Source: Candidatus Phocaeicola faecipullorum (lineage in GTDB: Bacteria; Bacteroidota; Bacteroidia; Bacteroidales; Bacteroidaceae). Taken from it: a stretch of DNA of 38,086 nucleotides. Shown in pieces: positions 16,443 to 24,881 of this stretch (its first letter is position 1; every line of letters begins with the position of its first letter). A program made the position numbers and the translations under genes. The notes under the pieces were generated by a model. The model had not been told where the DNA came from and made no database searches. It was given only the letters and a program-made list of their open reading frames with translations. Location of the stretch: contig JAHLFB010000180.1 in assembly GCA_018884025.1 (NCBI GenBank), forward strand, positions 1 through 38,086. Direction: 5' to 3'.

Positions 16443-16446
16443 AATC

Positions 16447-17112
16447 ATGAATAAAATTGGGTGTTTGATTGTTTTCTTTATTTTCTTAGTCGTTGCCATA
16501 ATTTATGACTGTGTTGATGGTAACAGAAGAAACGAAGAAAGAGAAAAATACGATTCTTTGGAAAAAAGATTAATGGAATATGTAAATGAAAACGATTTTG
16601 AAACGGCATATAAGATTATGGACGAGGAAGGTATGAATATTGATTATGTGCCTATTGCTGAAATCGACTACATGATAAAGAACAAAGATTTCATTTTTGC
16701 TTTAAACATTTCCAAAGACAGACTAAAAGATGAAGGTTATTACGCAAACTCAGTATTGGAGAACTTAATCTATATTTATAGTAATGGAGGGGAAGAAGAT
16801 ATAATAAAAGCTATGTCGCTTATTAACTATCCACTAATAAATAACGCATCTCCAAGATATTGGGCTGGTACTGGATATTCATCAATCATGCGTCATTGGG
16901 CGACCGACGAAATAAACGAAATACATAGCAAGAATAATAATGCCATAAAAAAGCTATTGATACATTTAGACTATCAAGGAGCAGAATTAAGCCCAAAGTT
17001 CAAGAAAACTTTAGTTGCTCTACTACTACCTTCTACATCTTACGATGGTGATGATGTAATATATAATTACGATGACGCTAACGAAATATGTAAAAAATTC
17101 AGACTAAAATGA
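16447..17112 (+). CDS. Single-span membrane protein with helical domain, unknown function
   Basis: 221 residues from the ATG at 16447, which lies 4 bp after the previous stop; the alternative upstream start overlaps that gene and adds nothing conserved. One membrane helix (IGCLIVFFIFLVVAIIYDCV) lies at residues 4-23, followed by a soluble helical region with an early charged stretch and TPR-like helix pairs (FETAYKIMDEEGMNIDYV). The rest could sit in the periplasm or cytoplasm. No family is recognised. The stop overlaps the next ATG in ATGA, which is a sign of coupled translation. Confidence 0.6.
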   Translation: MNKIGCLIVFFIFLVVAIIYDCVDGNRRNEEREKYDSLEKRLMEYVNENDFETAYKIMDEEGMNIDYVPIAEIDYMIKNKDFIFALNISKDRLKDEGYYANSVLENLIYIYSNGGEEDIIKAMSLINYPLINNASPRYWAGTGYSSIMRHWATDEINEIHSKNNNAIKKLLIHLDYQGAELSPKFKKTLVALLLPSTSYDGDDVIYNYDDANEICKKFRLK

Positions 17113-17486
17113 AAACATTACTCTACATTCTTGCCAATGGCATATACGCATTCCTTACCTTATCAATATTTTTAGGATACTTTGCATTAAAACATTGCAG
17201 TTACACAATATCTGATAATGGTGAAGATATAAATCTTTTAGGAAAAGTTATTTTTATTGCTACATGCATTATAGCAATAATAATGTCTATACCAATAGGT
17301 ATATTTGCTTACAGGAACTTTGATGAAGTTTTATCAAGAAGCGACAGGTACAGATCAAGCAAAGTCGATCTTATGCAAAAAAGAATAAAACACTCATTTG
17401 GCATTGCTATAGCCAGCTTTTTTACTTTCGTGCTTACTATTCCAAGTATATGCATGTTTGTACTTTCCGTATTCATAAAAGAATAG
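17109..17486 (+). CDS. Small integral membrane protein, unknown function
   Basis: 125 residues with three predicted membrane spans: about 8-27, 45-68 (VIFIATCIIAIIMSIPIGIF) and 98-121. A short basic cytoplasmic segment, RSDRYRSSKVDLMQKRIKHS, lies between the second and third. It overlaps the previous gene by four bases. This is the last gene of the accessory block; a repeat/hairpin element begins 24 bp downstream. No family is recognised. Confidence 0.6.
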   Translation: MKTLLYILANGIYAFLTLSIFLGYFALKHCSYTISDNGEDINLLGKVIFIATCIIAIIMSIPIGIFAYRNFDEVLSRSDRYRSSKVDLMQKRIKHSFGIAIASFFTFVLTIPSICMFVLSVFIKE

Positions 17487-17509
17487 AATAGATATAACAT
17501 TAACACTGA

Positions 17510-17677
17510 TTAAATATCATTTAAAGACCGTTTGAAAACCATTAGAGAAAGTATTGAAAAAGCTTTGCAAAACCCCATAATAAGAAGACGCATAACGAAT
17601 GGCCTCAACCCCATTCATTATGCGTCTTCTCATTTTCAAAATATGTTCACTGCCCGTTCAGCAGCCGTTCACTGAAC
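17510..17677. repeat. Right 11-bp-periodic repeat/hairpin element
   Basis: 17510-17575 holds six 11-bp units beginning TTAAATA, TTAAAGA, TTGAAAA, TAGAGAA, TTGAAAA, TTGCAAA. 17645-17677 holds three units beginning GTTCA. Between them is the hairpin at 17583-17630. The order matches the left element at 12181-12481, and there is direct similarity (for example CGAAGACCATTAGA on the left and TGAAAACCATTAGA on the right), so the two are diverged copies of one element. The GAAC array of the left copy is missing here. Confidence 0.8.
17583..17630. terminator. Hairpin between the accessory block and the MFS gene
   Basis: 17583-17600 (AGAAGACGCATAACGAAT) pairs with 17613-17630 (ATTCATTATGCGTCTTCT) over 18 positions with one mismatch, loop 12 nt. 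It separates convergent genes and probably ends both transcripts. Confidence 0.75.
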
Positions 17678-17683
17678 AGAATA

Positions 17684-19024
17684 TCATTTTCCTCTCTTTG
17701 TAGCCTTTGCATAAATTATAAGCGCAATAGCCGAAATGGCACCAATACCAGTAAACCAGTACCAGATGTAATGCGCGTTTGCAGCATCGGCTTTCCATGC
17801 TTCTACGGAATCATACAGTGCAGGGTCAGGGCAATATGCAGTAAGAAGAATACCCGACAAACCGAAACCTATTACTGAGGCAAGGAATGAGTGCAGATGG
17901 CTGAAGCCCAGATATAGTCCCTCCTCGCCTTTAGGAGCCTGGAGCGAGAAAAATTCCATATATCGTGGAGAAATGAAACACTCGGCAAGTGCCTGTACGG
18001 CTATCCCGGCAATCATCATCACAGTAATAGGATGCATACCGAACATATCTCCTTCAAAAAGATTTCCCGATGCCATAATCAGTGCTGAAAGAGGGATAAG
18101 GAACATTCCTACCGCCATTGAGGTCAGAGCCTTACGTCTTGCCATAAACCTTGTAATGATATTTACAAATACTACTACCACGAAAGGATTTACATTGGCT
18201 ATCCATCCCGGCTTTGCTGTCTCGCCGGCCATACGGATAACGTACTTCGGCATTGTAGCGTACATCTGGTGCTGAATCATCCAGAAACCAGTAACGATAA
18301 GTATCAGCAACAACAGACGGCCATTGGTGAACACCTTGCCAAGTCCACGGAACACCTCAGCCATACTCTTTCCTTCGCCGGAAGTATTGGCTGAATGGAA
18401 GAAAAAGAATATAGTCAGCAATGCCACGAAACAGAGAGTAGCGGAGAAGAAGTTAATATAAATATATGCTTCGTCACCAATTATGGAACGTAATGGGTCA
18501 ACAACACATTTGCCGGTGAAGGCACCGATATTGACCATCATATAAAAGATAGAGTATCCGCGGGCACGTGTTTCAGAGGTGGTTTCTCTTGCCACGGATG
18601 CGGAAATGATAGACTTGATAAACGAACCTCCGATAACCAATATAATCATTACCGGAACGATGAGCAGACGCAAACTGCTTGTTTCAAGTCCTGTGAAATG
18701 AGTTTTTTCGCCATACTCTACCAATCCTGCCGATTCAAGCATTACAGGTAGCATACCCAATCCAAGATAACCGACAGTAAGCAGAGTGAAGGCTATCAGT
18801 ATTGCCTTGCGATAGCCTATCTTGTCGGCAAAAGCTCCGGTGAACATAGGAAGGAAATAAAGTCCTCCGGAGAACAAACCGGAAATAAGGCTAGCCTCAA
18901 TGTCGTTAAAACCTAATGTGTTAGAAAGATAAAGTGTAATTACAATAAAGATGGCATAATAGGCCATACGTTCAAAAAGTTCCGACATGTTTGCTGTCCA
19001 GAACGCACGAGAGAATTTTGTCAT
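17684..19024 (-). CDS. POT-like MFS transporter (peptide/proton symporter type)
   Basis: 446 residues from the ATG at 19024; one upstream in-frame TTG is disregarded. About 12 membrane helices are evident. The N-terminus SELFERMAYYAIFI carries the ExxERxxYY signature (Glu15, Glu18, Arg19, Tyr22, Tyr23) used for proton coupling in proton-dependent oligopeptide transporters. A later loop, GAFADKIGYRKAIL, is the general MFS motif A. It is likely to import small peptides or similar solutes using the proton gradient; the true substrate is unknown. It is the last gene of a minus-strand cluster with the YccF and GH25 genes (gaps 39 and 59 bp). Confidence 0.75.
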   Translation of the reverse strand: MTKFSRAFWTANMSELFERMAYYAIFIVITLYLSNTLGFNDIEASLISGLFSGGLYFLPMFTGAFADKIGYRKAILIAFTLLTVGYLGLGMLPVMLESAGLVEYGEKTHFTGLETSSLRLLIVPVMIILVIGGSFIKSIISASVARETTSETRARGYSIFYMMVNIGAFTGKCVVDPLRSIIGDEAYIYINFFSATLCFVALLTIFFFFHSANTSGEGKSMAEVFRGLGKVFTNGRLLLLILIVTGFWMIQHQMYATMPKYVIRMAGETAKPGWIANVNPFVVVVFVNIITRFMARRKALTSMAVGMFLIPLSALIMASGNLFEGDMFGMHPITVMMIAGIAVQALAECFISPRYMEFFSLQAPKGEEGLYLGFSHLHSFLASVIGFGLSGILLTAYCPDPALYDSVEAWKADAANAHYIWYWFTGIGAISAIALIIYAKATKRGK

Positions 19025-19063
19025 CAATTAAAATGTATTATTGGTTAAAATAAATGTATATTG

Positions 19064-19432
19064 TCAGGATATTGTTTTTCCAAACGGAGTAAGAGCCAAT
19101 CCCGCAAGTTTGAAATGTTGCATGCCGAAAGGTATTCCTATGACAGTGATACAAAGCAAAGCGCCGAAAAGCAGATGTGTCAGCGCAATCCATACACCTC
19201 CAAGGAGTATCCACAACAGATTCATGAATACACTCAGGCATCCTCCGTCGGACGGTGTACTTTGAACCTTAACCCCGAATGGGAAAAGAGCCAGCAAAGC
19301 CAATTTTAAAGTCTGTATTCCGAAAGGTATTCCTATGATTGTAACCATAAGAAGGATGCTGGAAACGACATATTCCAGACATACGAATAATCCGCCAAAG
19401 ATTATCCAGAGTATATTCATCAGAATGTTCAT
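19064..19432 (-). CDS. YccF domain inner membrane protein
   Basis: 122 residues from the ATG at 19432, chosen because the MNILMNILWII start is conserved in the family, whereas the longer frame would add a low-complexity stretch. The protein has an internal duplication: each half holds NLLWIxxGG, a hydrophobic span, and a loop TIIGIPFG or TVIGIPFG followed by LKLALLALFPFG or FKLAGLALTPFG. These are the hallmarks of YccF (DUF307). Function is unknown; it is an inner membrane protein. The lead-in sequence contains a TTAGTTGTTGG direct repeat. Confidence 0.85.
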   Translation of the reverse strand: MNILMNILWIIFGGLFVCLEYVVSSILLMVTIIGIPFGIQTLKLALLALFPFGVKVQSTPSDGGCLSVFMNLLWILLGGVWIALTHLLFGALLCITVIGIPFGMQHFKLAGLALTPFGKTIS

Positions 19433-19446
19433 GTGATAATTAGTTT

Positions 19447-19471
19447 TTAGTTGTTGGTTATTAGTTGTTGG
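19447..19471. repeat. Short direct repeat TTAGTTGTTGG
   Basis: Two copies at 19447-19457 and 19461-19471, just upstream of the YccF start. Such motifs are common in Bacteroides spacers as I recall; no function is claimed. Confidence 0.5.
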
Positions 19472-19491
19472 CAACCAGCAAATAGTAATTA

Positions 19492-20397
19492 TTAATTCTT
19501 AATTGTTAATTCCAGTAAGTCGCTCATTGAGCCGTTAAACACATTCAAATCGACCTGCTCGTTTATTCCCGGCATAGAACCGACATCTGTATGTTGCCAG
19601 AATTTCCATTCGCCTTCGTATCTCACAGAATCGACATAATAGTGCGCAATCCAATATGGGTATGTATTAAAAACAGAATCGGACAAGTATTTGTTCTTGA
19701 ATTTATACGAAGTATATAATATTGGTTTTACTTTATAATGTTTTTCCACCCTGTCCAGCCATATCAGCAGGTCTTTCTTCAGTTTATCAACGTCCTTAGG
19801 CTTTTTTTCTATATCCAGAACCGGAGGCAAATCTCCTGCCTTCAGGTTTACATTACCTATAAAGAAATCAGCCTGTTTCACAGGGTCTGTATTTGGGTTA
19901 TAGAAATGGTACGCTCCACGTATGAAATGCATACTGTCTGCCTCAGCAAAGTTATAATCGAAAGCTTTATCCTTGAAATCTCCTCCCTCGGTAGCCTTGA
20001 CGAAGACGAAGCGCACCGGAAACTGGGCGTACTGAACTGTTTTAAGCGCTTTCCAGTCTATCTCGTCCTGATGATGCGAAACATCTATACCGTGTACGGC
20101 ATATCCGTAAGGCAGGCATACACCATAAGCTTTCATGCCGTAACATGGCTTCCATCTGTATGAATACGGACGTATGAAAAAGAAATAAAAACCAACCACG
20201 AAAACCAATGCTCCTATCCCCATAAGTACATAATGTGCTGTATCAGACAATTTACTACCTGAAGCCTGTTCCTTTGTCGCCGGAGATTTAGTCTTAGTCC
20301 TGCGTCCACCGCCTTTTACCGTTTGCGACGTCTTACGTCTGGCTGACGGTTTCCTTACAGTCTTCTTTTCCACAGAAACATTCGGTTCTTTAATCAT
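19492..20397 (-). CDS. Membrane-anchored GH25 muramidase (lysozyme-like)
   Basis: 301 residues from the ATG at 20397; a TTG two codons upstream is disregarded. A Lys/Arg-rich cytoplasmic tail of about 50 residues (PSARRKTSQTV, RRTKTKSP) precedes a membrane span at about 55-76, so the catalytic domain faces the periplasm. The GH25 domain follows: HGIDVSHHQ with the acidic Asp near residue 105, FVKATEGG with Glu near 137, RGAYHFYNP, PPVLDIE near 195, and the ending VDLNVFNG. GH25 enzymes cleave the beta-1,4 bond after N-acetylmuramic acid. The long basic tail is odd for a secreted lysozyme. It is followed by YccF and the transporter, possibly one transcript. Confidence 0.85.
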   Translation of the reverse strand: MIKEPNVSVEKKTVRKPSARRKTSQTVKGGGRRTKTKSPATKEQASGSKLSDTAHYVLMGIGALVFVVGFYFFFIRPYSYRWKPCYGMKAYGVCLPYGYAVHGIDVSHHQDEIDWKALKTVQYAQFPVRFVFVKATEGGDFKDKAFDYNFAEADSMHFIRGAYHFYNPNTDPVKQADFFIGNVNLKAGDLPPVLDIEKKPKDVDKLKKDLLIWLDRVEKHYKVKPILYTSYKFKNKYLSDSVFNTYPYWIAHYYVDSVRYEGEWKFWQHTDVGSMPGINEQVDLNVFNGSMSDLLELTIKN

Positions 20398-20460
20398 GGT
20401 CAATGCTTTTATCGTTATAAAATCAAACAGAGAATAAAAATCACAAATACATACTGTCGT

Positions 20461-20513
20461 AAAAAAATCACCACAGGAGCATACATACTCTGTTGCTTTG
20501 CTGTGGTGATTTC
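20461..20513 (-). terminator. Intrinsic terminator after pfp
   Basis: AAATCACCACAG (20465-20476) pairs perfectly with CTGTGGTGATTT (20501-20512) over 12 bp, and on the minus strand a run of seven T follows. Confidence 0.85.
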
Positions 20514-20546
20514 TGGCAATTATTTTTTATCAGTCATAAACCGATA

Positions 20547-22190
20547 TTATTTAGCCTGCTCCAACTGAAGAGTCTTGGTTGGCTGGTCGCAAACTTCAGA
20601 CGGACCGAAGTACTGGATAGGACCCGGATAAACGTAAGCAGTTTCCTTAGCCCAAGTTTCACGCTGTGCAGCGAATGCTTTGAAAGGAGCACCGTCAAGT
20701 TTAACAAGAGCCTTCTGTATAACCGGTTTCATTTCGCCGTGACGACGTTCCATGTTCATCATCATTGTGATAGGCACACCACCTGCAATCCATTCAGAAG
20801 CAGGAGCAGTAGTGTTGCGTACTGATGACATGTAACCAGTCTTACCGCTTGCTATAAGCAATGAAGCAGTGTAACCGAGTGAGTAGCAGTAGTCTGCATC
20901 GAAGTTAGATGGAGCAGCGCAACGTCCTTCGTAACCGAAGAAGTGGTGCTGTGCAGAGAACTTACCTACGAACTTACCTTCAGCCTTCCATGCAGCAAGT
21001 TTCTTGGCAACCATTTCAGAAAGAAGTTTTTCTGTTTCGATAAGTGATACCTGTACGTTTCCGTGTGGGTCGCGGTCGAGTGACAACTGACGAGCTACAC
21101 CTTCTGGAAGAGAAGCGTAGATAGCAGAGTTTTCAGCAGAAAGTTTGCTGATGATATATTCACGCTGCTTGTTAGGTTCAATCTTGTTGAATTCTTCGCC
21201 GTTGACAGCAAGGAAGTCGTTCAATTCAGCTATAAGAGCCTTCATGGCAGGGATGAACTCGATAAGACCTTCTGGGATAAGAACTGTACCGAAGTTGTTT
21301 CCTTCTGCAGCACGGTTAGCAACAGCCTGTGCGATGTAAGTTACAACATCGTCAAGTGACATGTTCTTAGCTTCAACTTCTTCAGAGATGATACAGATGT
21401 TTGGCTGAGTCTGAAGAGCACATTCAAGAGCAATGTGAGAAGCAGAACGTCCCATCAATTTGATGAAGTGCCAGTATTTACGAGCTGAGTTACAGTCGCG
21501 TTCAATGTTACCGATAACTTCTGAATAAGTTTTACAAGCAGTATCGAAACCGAATGAAGTTTCAATCATTTCGTTCTTCAAGTCACCGTCGATAGTCTTA
21601 GGACAACCGATTACCTGTACGCCATAGTTCTTGGCAGCATAGTATTCAGCCAATACACAAGCGTTAGTGTTAGAGTCGTCACCACCGATGATAACCAAAG
21701 CCTTGATACCAAGTTCTTTAAGGATTTCGTAACCTTTTTCGAACTGTTCTTCTTTTTCAAGTTTTGTACGTCCTGAACCGATGATATCGAAACCACCTGT
21801 GTTGCGGTATTCGTCTATGATATCAGCAGTAAGTTCTTTATAGTTATGGTCAACCAAACCACCAGGGCCAAGGATAAATCCGTAAAGTTTGTTGTTAGGA
21901 TTAAGTTTCTTGATACCGTCAAAAAGACCTGAAATCACATTGTGACCACCAGGAGCCTGACCACCTGACAAGATAACGCCCACGTTCATTTCGGCAGTGT
22001 TCTGAGCCTGTCCTTCAACGAACTGTATCAAAGGCATTCCGTATGTGTTAGGGAACAACTTTTTGATAGCTTCCTGGTCAGCTACAGACTGTGTAGCTTC
22101 ACCTTCCTTCACAGCAACCGCACCTGTCAGTGCTTTTGGTAATTTTGGCTGATAAGCAGCTCTTGCAATTTGTAATGCACTTTTTGTCAT
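20547..22190 (-). CDS. pfp: PPi-dependent phosphofructokinase (long type)
   Basis: 547 residues, within the long PFP group. It uses pyrophosphate to phosphorylate fructose-6-phosphate, a reversible glycolytic step. Key motifs are visible: [13 protein letters not shown] near 73, GGDDSNTN at 169-176 with the Asp that favours PPi over [13 protein letters not shown] at 197-206 with Lys and Asp at the phosphoryl site, and [16 protein letters not shown] at 246-261. Codon use is strongly biased and uniform, as in a highly expressed gene. A terminator follows at 20461-20513. Three 22-bp-spaced repeats lie 50-110 bp upstream of the start codon. No close promoter box was found. Confidence 0.95.
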   Translation of the reverse strand: MTKSALQIARAAYQPKLPKALTGAVAVKEGEATQSVADQEAIKKLFPNTYGMPLIQFVEGQAQNTAEMNVGVILSGGQAPGGHNVISGLFDGIKKLNPNNKLYGFILGPGGLVDHNYKELTADIIDEYRNTGGFDIIGSGRTKLEKEEQFEKGYEILKELGIKALVIIGGDDSNTNACVLAEYYAAKNYGVQVIGCPKTIDGDLKNEMIETSFGFDTACKTYSEVIGNIERDCNSARKYWHFIKLMGRSASHIALECALQTQPNICIISEEVEAKNMSLDDVVTYIAQAVANRAAEGNNFGTVLIPEGLIEFIPAMKALIAELNDFLAVNGEEFNKIEPNKQREYIISKLSAENSAIYASLPEGVARQLSLDRDPHGNVQVSLIETEKLLSEMVAKKLAAWKAEGKFVGKFSAQHHFFGYEGRCAAPSNFDADYCYSLGYTASLLIASGKTGYMSSVRNTTAPASEWIAGGVPITMMMNMERRHGEMKPVIQKALVKLDGAPFKAFAAQRETWAKETAYVYPGPIQYFGPSEVCDQPTKTLQLEQAK

Positions 22191-22239
22191 AATTCTAATA
22201 TTTATTTATATAAAGGTGTATGTATATTTTCAATATAAA

Positions 22240-22299
22240 AAACGCTTCGTCGTTTCACATAAAACGCTTCGTCATTTTCTCCCAAACGCTTCGTCGTTT
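22240..22299. repeat. Three direct repeats AAACGCTTCGTCGTTT at 22-bp pitch upstream of pfp
   Basis: Copies at 22240-22255, 22262-22277 (one mismatch) and 22284-22299, each starting exactly 22 bp after the last. Each unit is itself a small inverted repeat, AAACG...CGTTT. The repeats sit in the 327-bp gap between pfp and the divergent small gene, followed by the hairpin GAGGAC/GTCCTC at 22305-22323. Spacing near two helical turns suggests a protein binding array; this is inference. The rest of the gap up to 22440 shows nothing else supported. Confidence 0.8.
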
Positions 22300-22448
22300 T
22301 TTCTGAGGACTTTTTGCGTCCTCACGCAACATCGTCAAACGCATACACGCGAGTTTTTTCATCCGTGCAAATTTCGCCTTTTTTTCGGAAATACGAAAAT
22401 GACAGATAAAAAAAATATACCACAGGAATAATATTTGACAAAAAGCTG

Positions 22449-22477
22449 TTGATATTCCGGCAAAAACACTATCTTTA
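22449..22477 (+). promoter_or_regulatory. Probable promoter for the small conserved gene
   Basis: TTG (22449-22451) and TATCTTTA (22470-22477), spacer 18 bp, one mismatch to TAnnTTTG. It lies 42 bp before the ATG. Confidence 0.4.
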
Positions 22478-22518
22478 CAACAAAATCATTTTTATTAATC
22501 AATTAAAATCATTGAATT

Positions 22519-22785
22519 ATGGCTAGTAGAAGAGACTTAAAAAAACATGTGAATTATATTTCTGAAGTAACTGTAGGTATGTGTATCATAGAAGGAATGA
22601 CTGCCGAGGCAGAAAGACGCGAGGCTATAGCAGACCTGGTGGAAAAGACACTTAACCTGCGTTCTGACATAATAAGCCGCATAAGCCATACTGAACCGGG
22701 CAATGTGAAAGGCTTTTACAAGAAACTGAAAGAAGATTTCAACAAACAGATAGAAGAAGTGTTCAACAAACTGAACGAAAAGTAA
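22519..22785 (+). CDS. Small conserved Bacteroidales protein, unknown function
   Basis: 88 residues, cytoplasmic, mostly helical. The N-terminus MASRRDLKKHVNYIS and the segment ISRISHTEPGNVKGFYKKLK look like a conserved signature I have seen in Bacteroidales small proteins of unknown function. The acyltransferase gene follows after 20 bp, so the two are likely cotranscribed and may have linked roles. Confidence 0.75.
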   Translation: MASRRDLKKHVNYISEVTVGMCIIEGMTAEAERREAIADLVEKTLNLRSDIISRISHTEPGNVKGFYKKLKEDFNKQIEEVFNKLNEK

Positions 22786-22805
22786 GCCACCCATAACTAC
22801 AAGAT

Positions 22806-23360
22806 ATGAAGAAAGCACTTTTCAGCTTCATATACTTCAAACTTATGGGATGGAAGGCAGAGGTAAATGTCCCCGATTATGACAAATGTATCATCTGCGC
22901 TGCTCCGCATACCACAAACTGGGACCTGATAATAGGCAAACTGTTTTTAGGCGCCATAGGAAGAGAATCAGGATTTTTCATGAAGAAGGAGTGGTTTTTC
23001 TTCCCTTTGGGATATCTTTTCAGGTGTATGGGAGGCATACCGGTAAACAGGAGCAAACGTACGTCACTGGTGGAACAGACTGTAGAATTAATAAAGAAAA
23101 GTTCCAAATTCCATCTTGCAATAACTCCTGAAGGCACACGCTCGGCAAACCCCAACTGGAAAAAGGGGTTCTATTTCATAGCAAACGGTGCCGGAATACC
23201 GATAGTCCTGATAGGTATTGACTACGAAAAGAAATGTATCTATGCCAACAAAGCAATAATGCCGACAGGAGATATAGACAAGGATATGCGTGAGATAAAA
23301 CTCTATTTTAAAGATTTCAAGGGTAAACATCCCGAAAAATTCGATATAGGAGAATTATAA
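22806..23360 (+). CDS. PlsC-like 1-acyl-glycerol-3-phosphate acyltransferase family protein
   Basis: 184 residues, shorter than the usual PlsC of about 240. The catalytic HX4D motif is His35 and Asp40 (APHTTNWD). The second block is GGIPVNR near residue 76 and the third is ITPEGTRS near 106-113. These place it among membrane-associated glycerolipid acyltransferases; the short length and the HTTNWD variant are typical of a compact bacterial subgroup. The exact acceptor is not clear. It sits 20 bp after the small conserved gene and is followed by a strong terminator. Confidence 0.85.
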   Translation: MKKALFSFIYFKLMGWKAEVNVPDYDKCIICAAPHTTNWDLIIGKLFLGAIGRESGFFMKKEWFFFPLGYLFRCMGGIPVNRSKRTSLVEQTVELIKKSSKFHLAITPEGTRSANPNWKKGFYFIANGAGIPIVLIGIDYEKKCIYANKAIMPTGDIDKDMREIKLYFKDFKGKHPEKFDIGEL

Positions 23361-23435
23361 TCCATTCTGGGAACAAGCATCAAGTTCTGAGTATAGAAGC
23401 AGAGCATAAAATATAATTTGCTTGCAAATGAACAT

Positions 23436-23476
23436 AAAAGAGGCCGTCTGAAATCACTTCCGGACGGCCTCTTTTT
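23436..23476. terminator. Bidirectional terminator between the acyltransferase and ROK genes
   Basis: AAAAGAGGCCGTCTG (23436-23450) and CGGACGGCCTCTTTTT (23461-23476) form a nearly perfect 15-bp stem around a 10-nt loop with A- and T-rich flanks. It serves both convergent genes. Confidence 0.85.
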
Positions 23477-23495
23477 CGTCAATAAAATAACAATA

Positions 23496-24698
23496 TCAAA
23501 AAACAAAAAGATTACTTCTAGCCAATAAGGCGGCACCGATGGCATTCGCCTTTTCCTTCAGCTCGGACAATACTATATCCGAATCACGATACATCATGTT
23601 CAGTGTATGTTTTCTTATTGCAGAGATTACCGGATGAAGGAGATAATCGCCAACCTTTGACAAATCTCCACCTATAATAACCTGCTCAGGATTGAAGATA
23701 TTAATCAGTCCGCCGATATGACGTCCTAGCTTATGGCCTATTTCTTCCACCAGCTCTATAGCCAGAACATCTTCTCTCTCTACCGCATTAAAAATATCAT
23801 CCAACTCAATCTCGTCAATAGATTTCTCTTTCAGAAGAACTGAGCTTTCCCCATTTTTAAGTCTTTCGATGAATTTACGGTACAAAGCAGAGCAGGATAC
23901 CTCCGTTTCGATACATCCTTTCTTTCCACAATGGCAAATCTGCTGATTATCATATCCGAAATTATGTCCGAACTCACCGGCAAAACCGGACATACCGCTA
24001 TACAACTTTCCGTCTATTATTATGCCCATACCAAGTCCCCAGCTAAGATTGATGAATATTACATTCTTAGGACATTTGACGGAATGAAGCATATACTCAC
24101 CGTAAGCCGTCGTTCTGCTGTCATTGTCAACACATGTATTTATACCTATACGGTCAGTTATCATCTCGCTTATAGGTGTTTGCGCAAAATTAAATGTACC
24201 GTAGCTGCATCCTGTAACCGGGTTAACACGGCCGTGTAACGCAACACATACATTCAGATATTTTTCTTTTTTATATGGTAATGAACTAATATAAGACAAA
24301 ATCTCATTGCATAATGTGTCGAGACATTCCACAGTATTTTCACGCTTGAATGGAATCCTTGTTTTGAAATCGACAATCTCGCCCCTGAAATTGACAACAC
24401 AAAAACTTAAATAGGTTTTCTCAGTCTCTACACCCAAAAAATAACCTGCGTCAGGATTTAATCCGTAAAGATTTGGATGTCTTCCTCCATTGGTCTCCAG
24501 TTTTCCGTTGTCATCTACATATCCGTCCTCGCACATTTCATCCACGAGTTTCGTAATTGTAGGAATACTCAAGTCCATGTCTTTTGAAAGATCCGTTATA
24601 GTTGCATCTCCATTGTATATGAAATGTGTAATAATACGACGCTTCATCGTTGCACTCTTTGTGCCTTTCTTAATTTCATCCAGTAGCCTTTGTCCCAT
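23496..24698 (-). CDS. ROK family transcriptional regulator (NagC-like)
   Basis: 400 residues. The N-terminal winged HTH covers about 18-60 (ATITDLSKDMDLSIPTITKL). The ROK sugar-binding domain starts near residue 85. Visible signatures are DNDS at 191-194, GEFGH at 241-245, and the zinc site CHCGKKGCIE at 255-264. ROK regulators bind sugar or sugar-phosphate ligands and release DNA. Divergence from nagB and the PIG-L fusion strongly suggests it controls amino-sugar use and answers to a GlcNAc-derived ligand. Its own -7 box lies in the 183-bp gap. Confidence 0.88.
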   Translation of the reverse strand: MGQRLLDEIKKGTKSATMKRRIITHFIYNGDATITDLSKDMDLSIPTITKLVDEMCEDGYVDDNGKLETNGGRHPNLYGLNPDAGYFLGVETEKTYLSFCVVNFRGEIVDFKTRIPFKRENTVECLDTLCNEILSYISSLPYKKEKYLNVCVALHGRVNPVTGCSYGTFNFAQTPISEMITDRIGINTCVDNDSRTTAYGEYMLHSVKCPKNVIFINLSWGLGMGIIIDGKLYSGMSGFAGEFGHNFGYDNQQICHCGKKGCIETEVSCSALYRKFIERLKNGESSVLLKEKSIDEIELDDIFNAVEREDVLAIELVEEIGHKLGRHIGGLINIFNPEQVIIGGDLSKVGDYLLHPVISAIRKHTLNMMYRDSDIVLSELKEKANAIGAALLARSNLFVF

Positions 24699-24724
24699 AT
24701 TTATATTTTTTATAGTATATGCTA

Positions 24725-24732
24725 CAAAAATA
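24725..24732 (-). promoter_or_regulatory. -7 box for the ROK regulator
   Basis: The minus strand reads TATTTTTG, 26 bp upstream of the start codon, facing away from the nagB promoter at 24777-24808. Confidence 0.5.
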
Positions 24733-24776
24733 ATAGTTTTTTTTAATATCTCGCCCTTAAAAAATCTTTTTTTTTA

Positions 24777-24808
24777 TTTGCCTTTCTAATTTATGATAGG
24801 TATCTTTG
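24777..24808 (+). promoter_or_regulatory. Complete Bacteroidetes promoter for nagB
   Basis: TTTG (24777-24780), spacer 20 bp, TATCTTTG (24801-24808). The leader from there to the ATG at 24882 is about 65-70 nt and A-rich. Confidence 0.75.
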
Positions 24809-24881
24809 CATAGTTATCAAAATATTTTTATTACAGGAGAATCGTTAACTAAATTATAAACTAACAAAAACAAAAAAAATC

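Noticed and set aside
12181-17677. Integrated phage or ICE
   Set aside because: No integrase, relaxase, transposase or phage structural gene is seen, and the flanking elements are diverged degenerate arrays rather than exact att repeats.
22216-22431. 71-residue plus-strand frame in the pfp upstream gap
   Set aside because: It runs through the AAACGCTTCGTC repeats and has no conserved look; better explained as intergenic control DNA.
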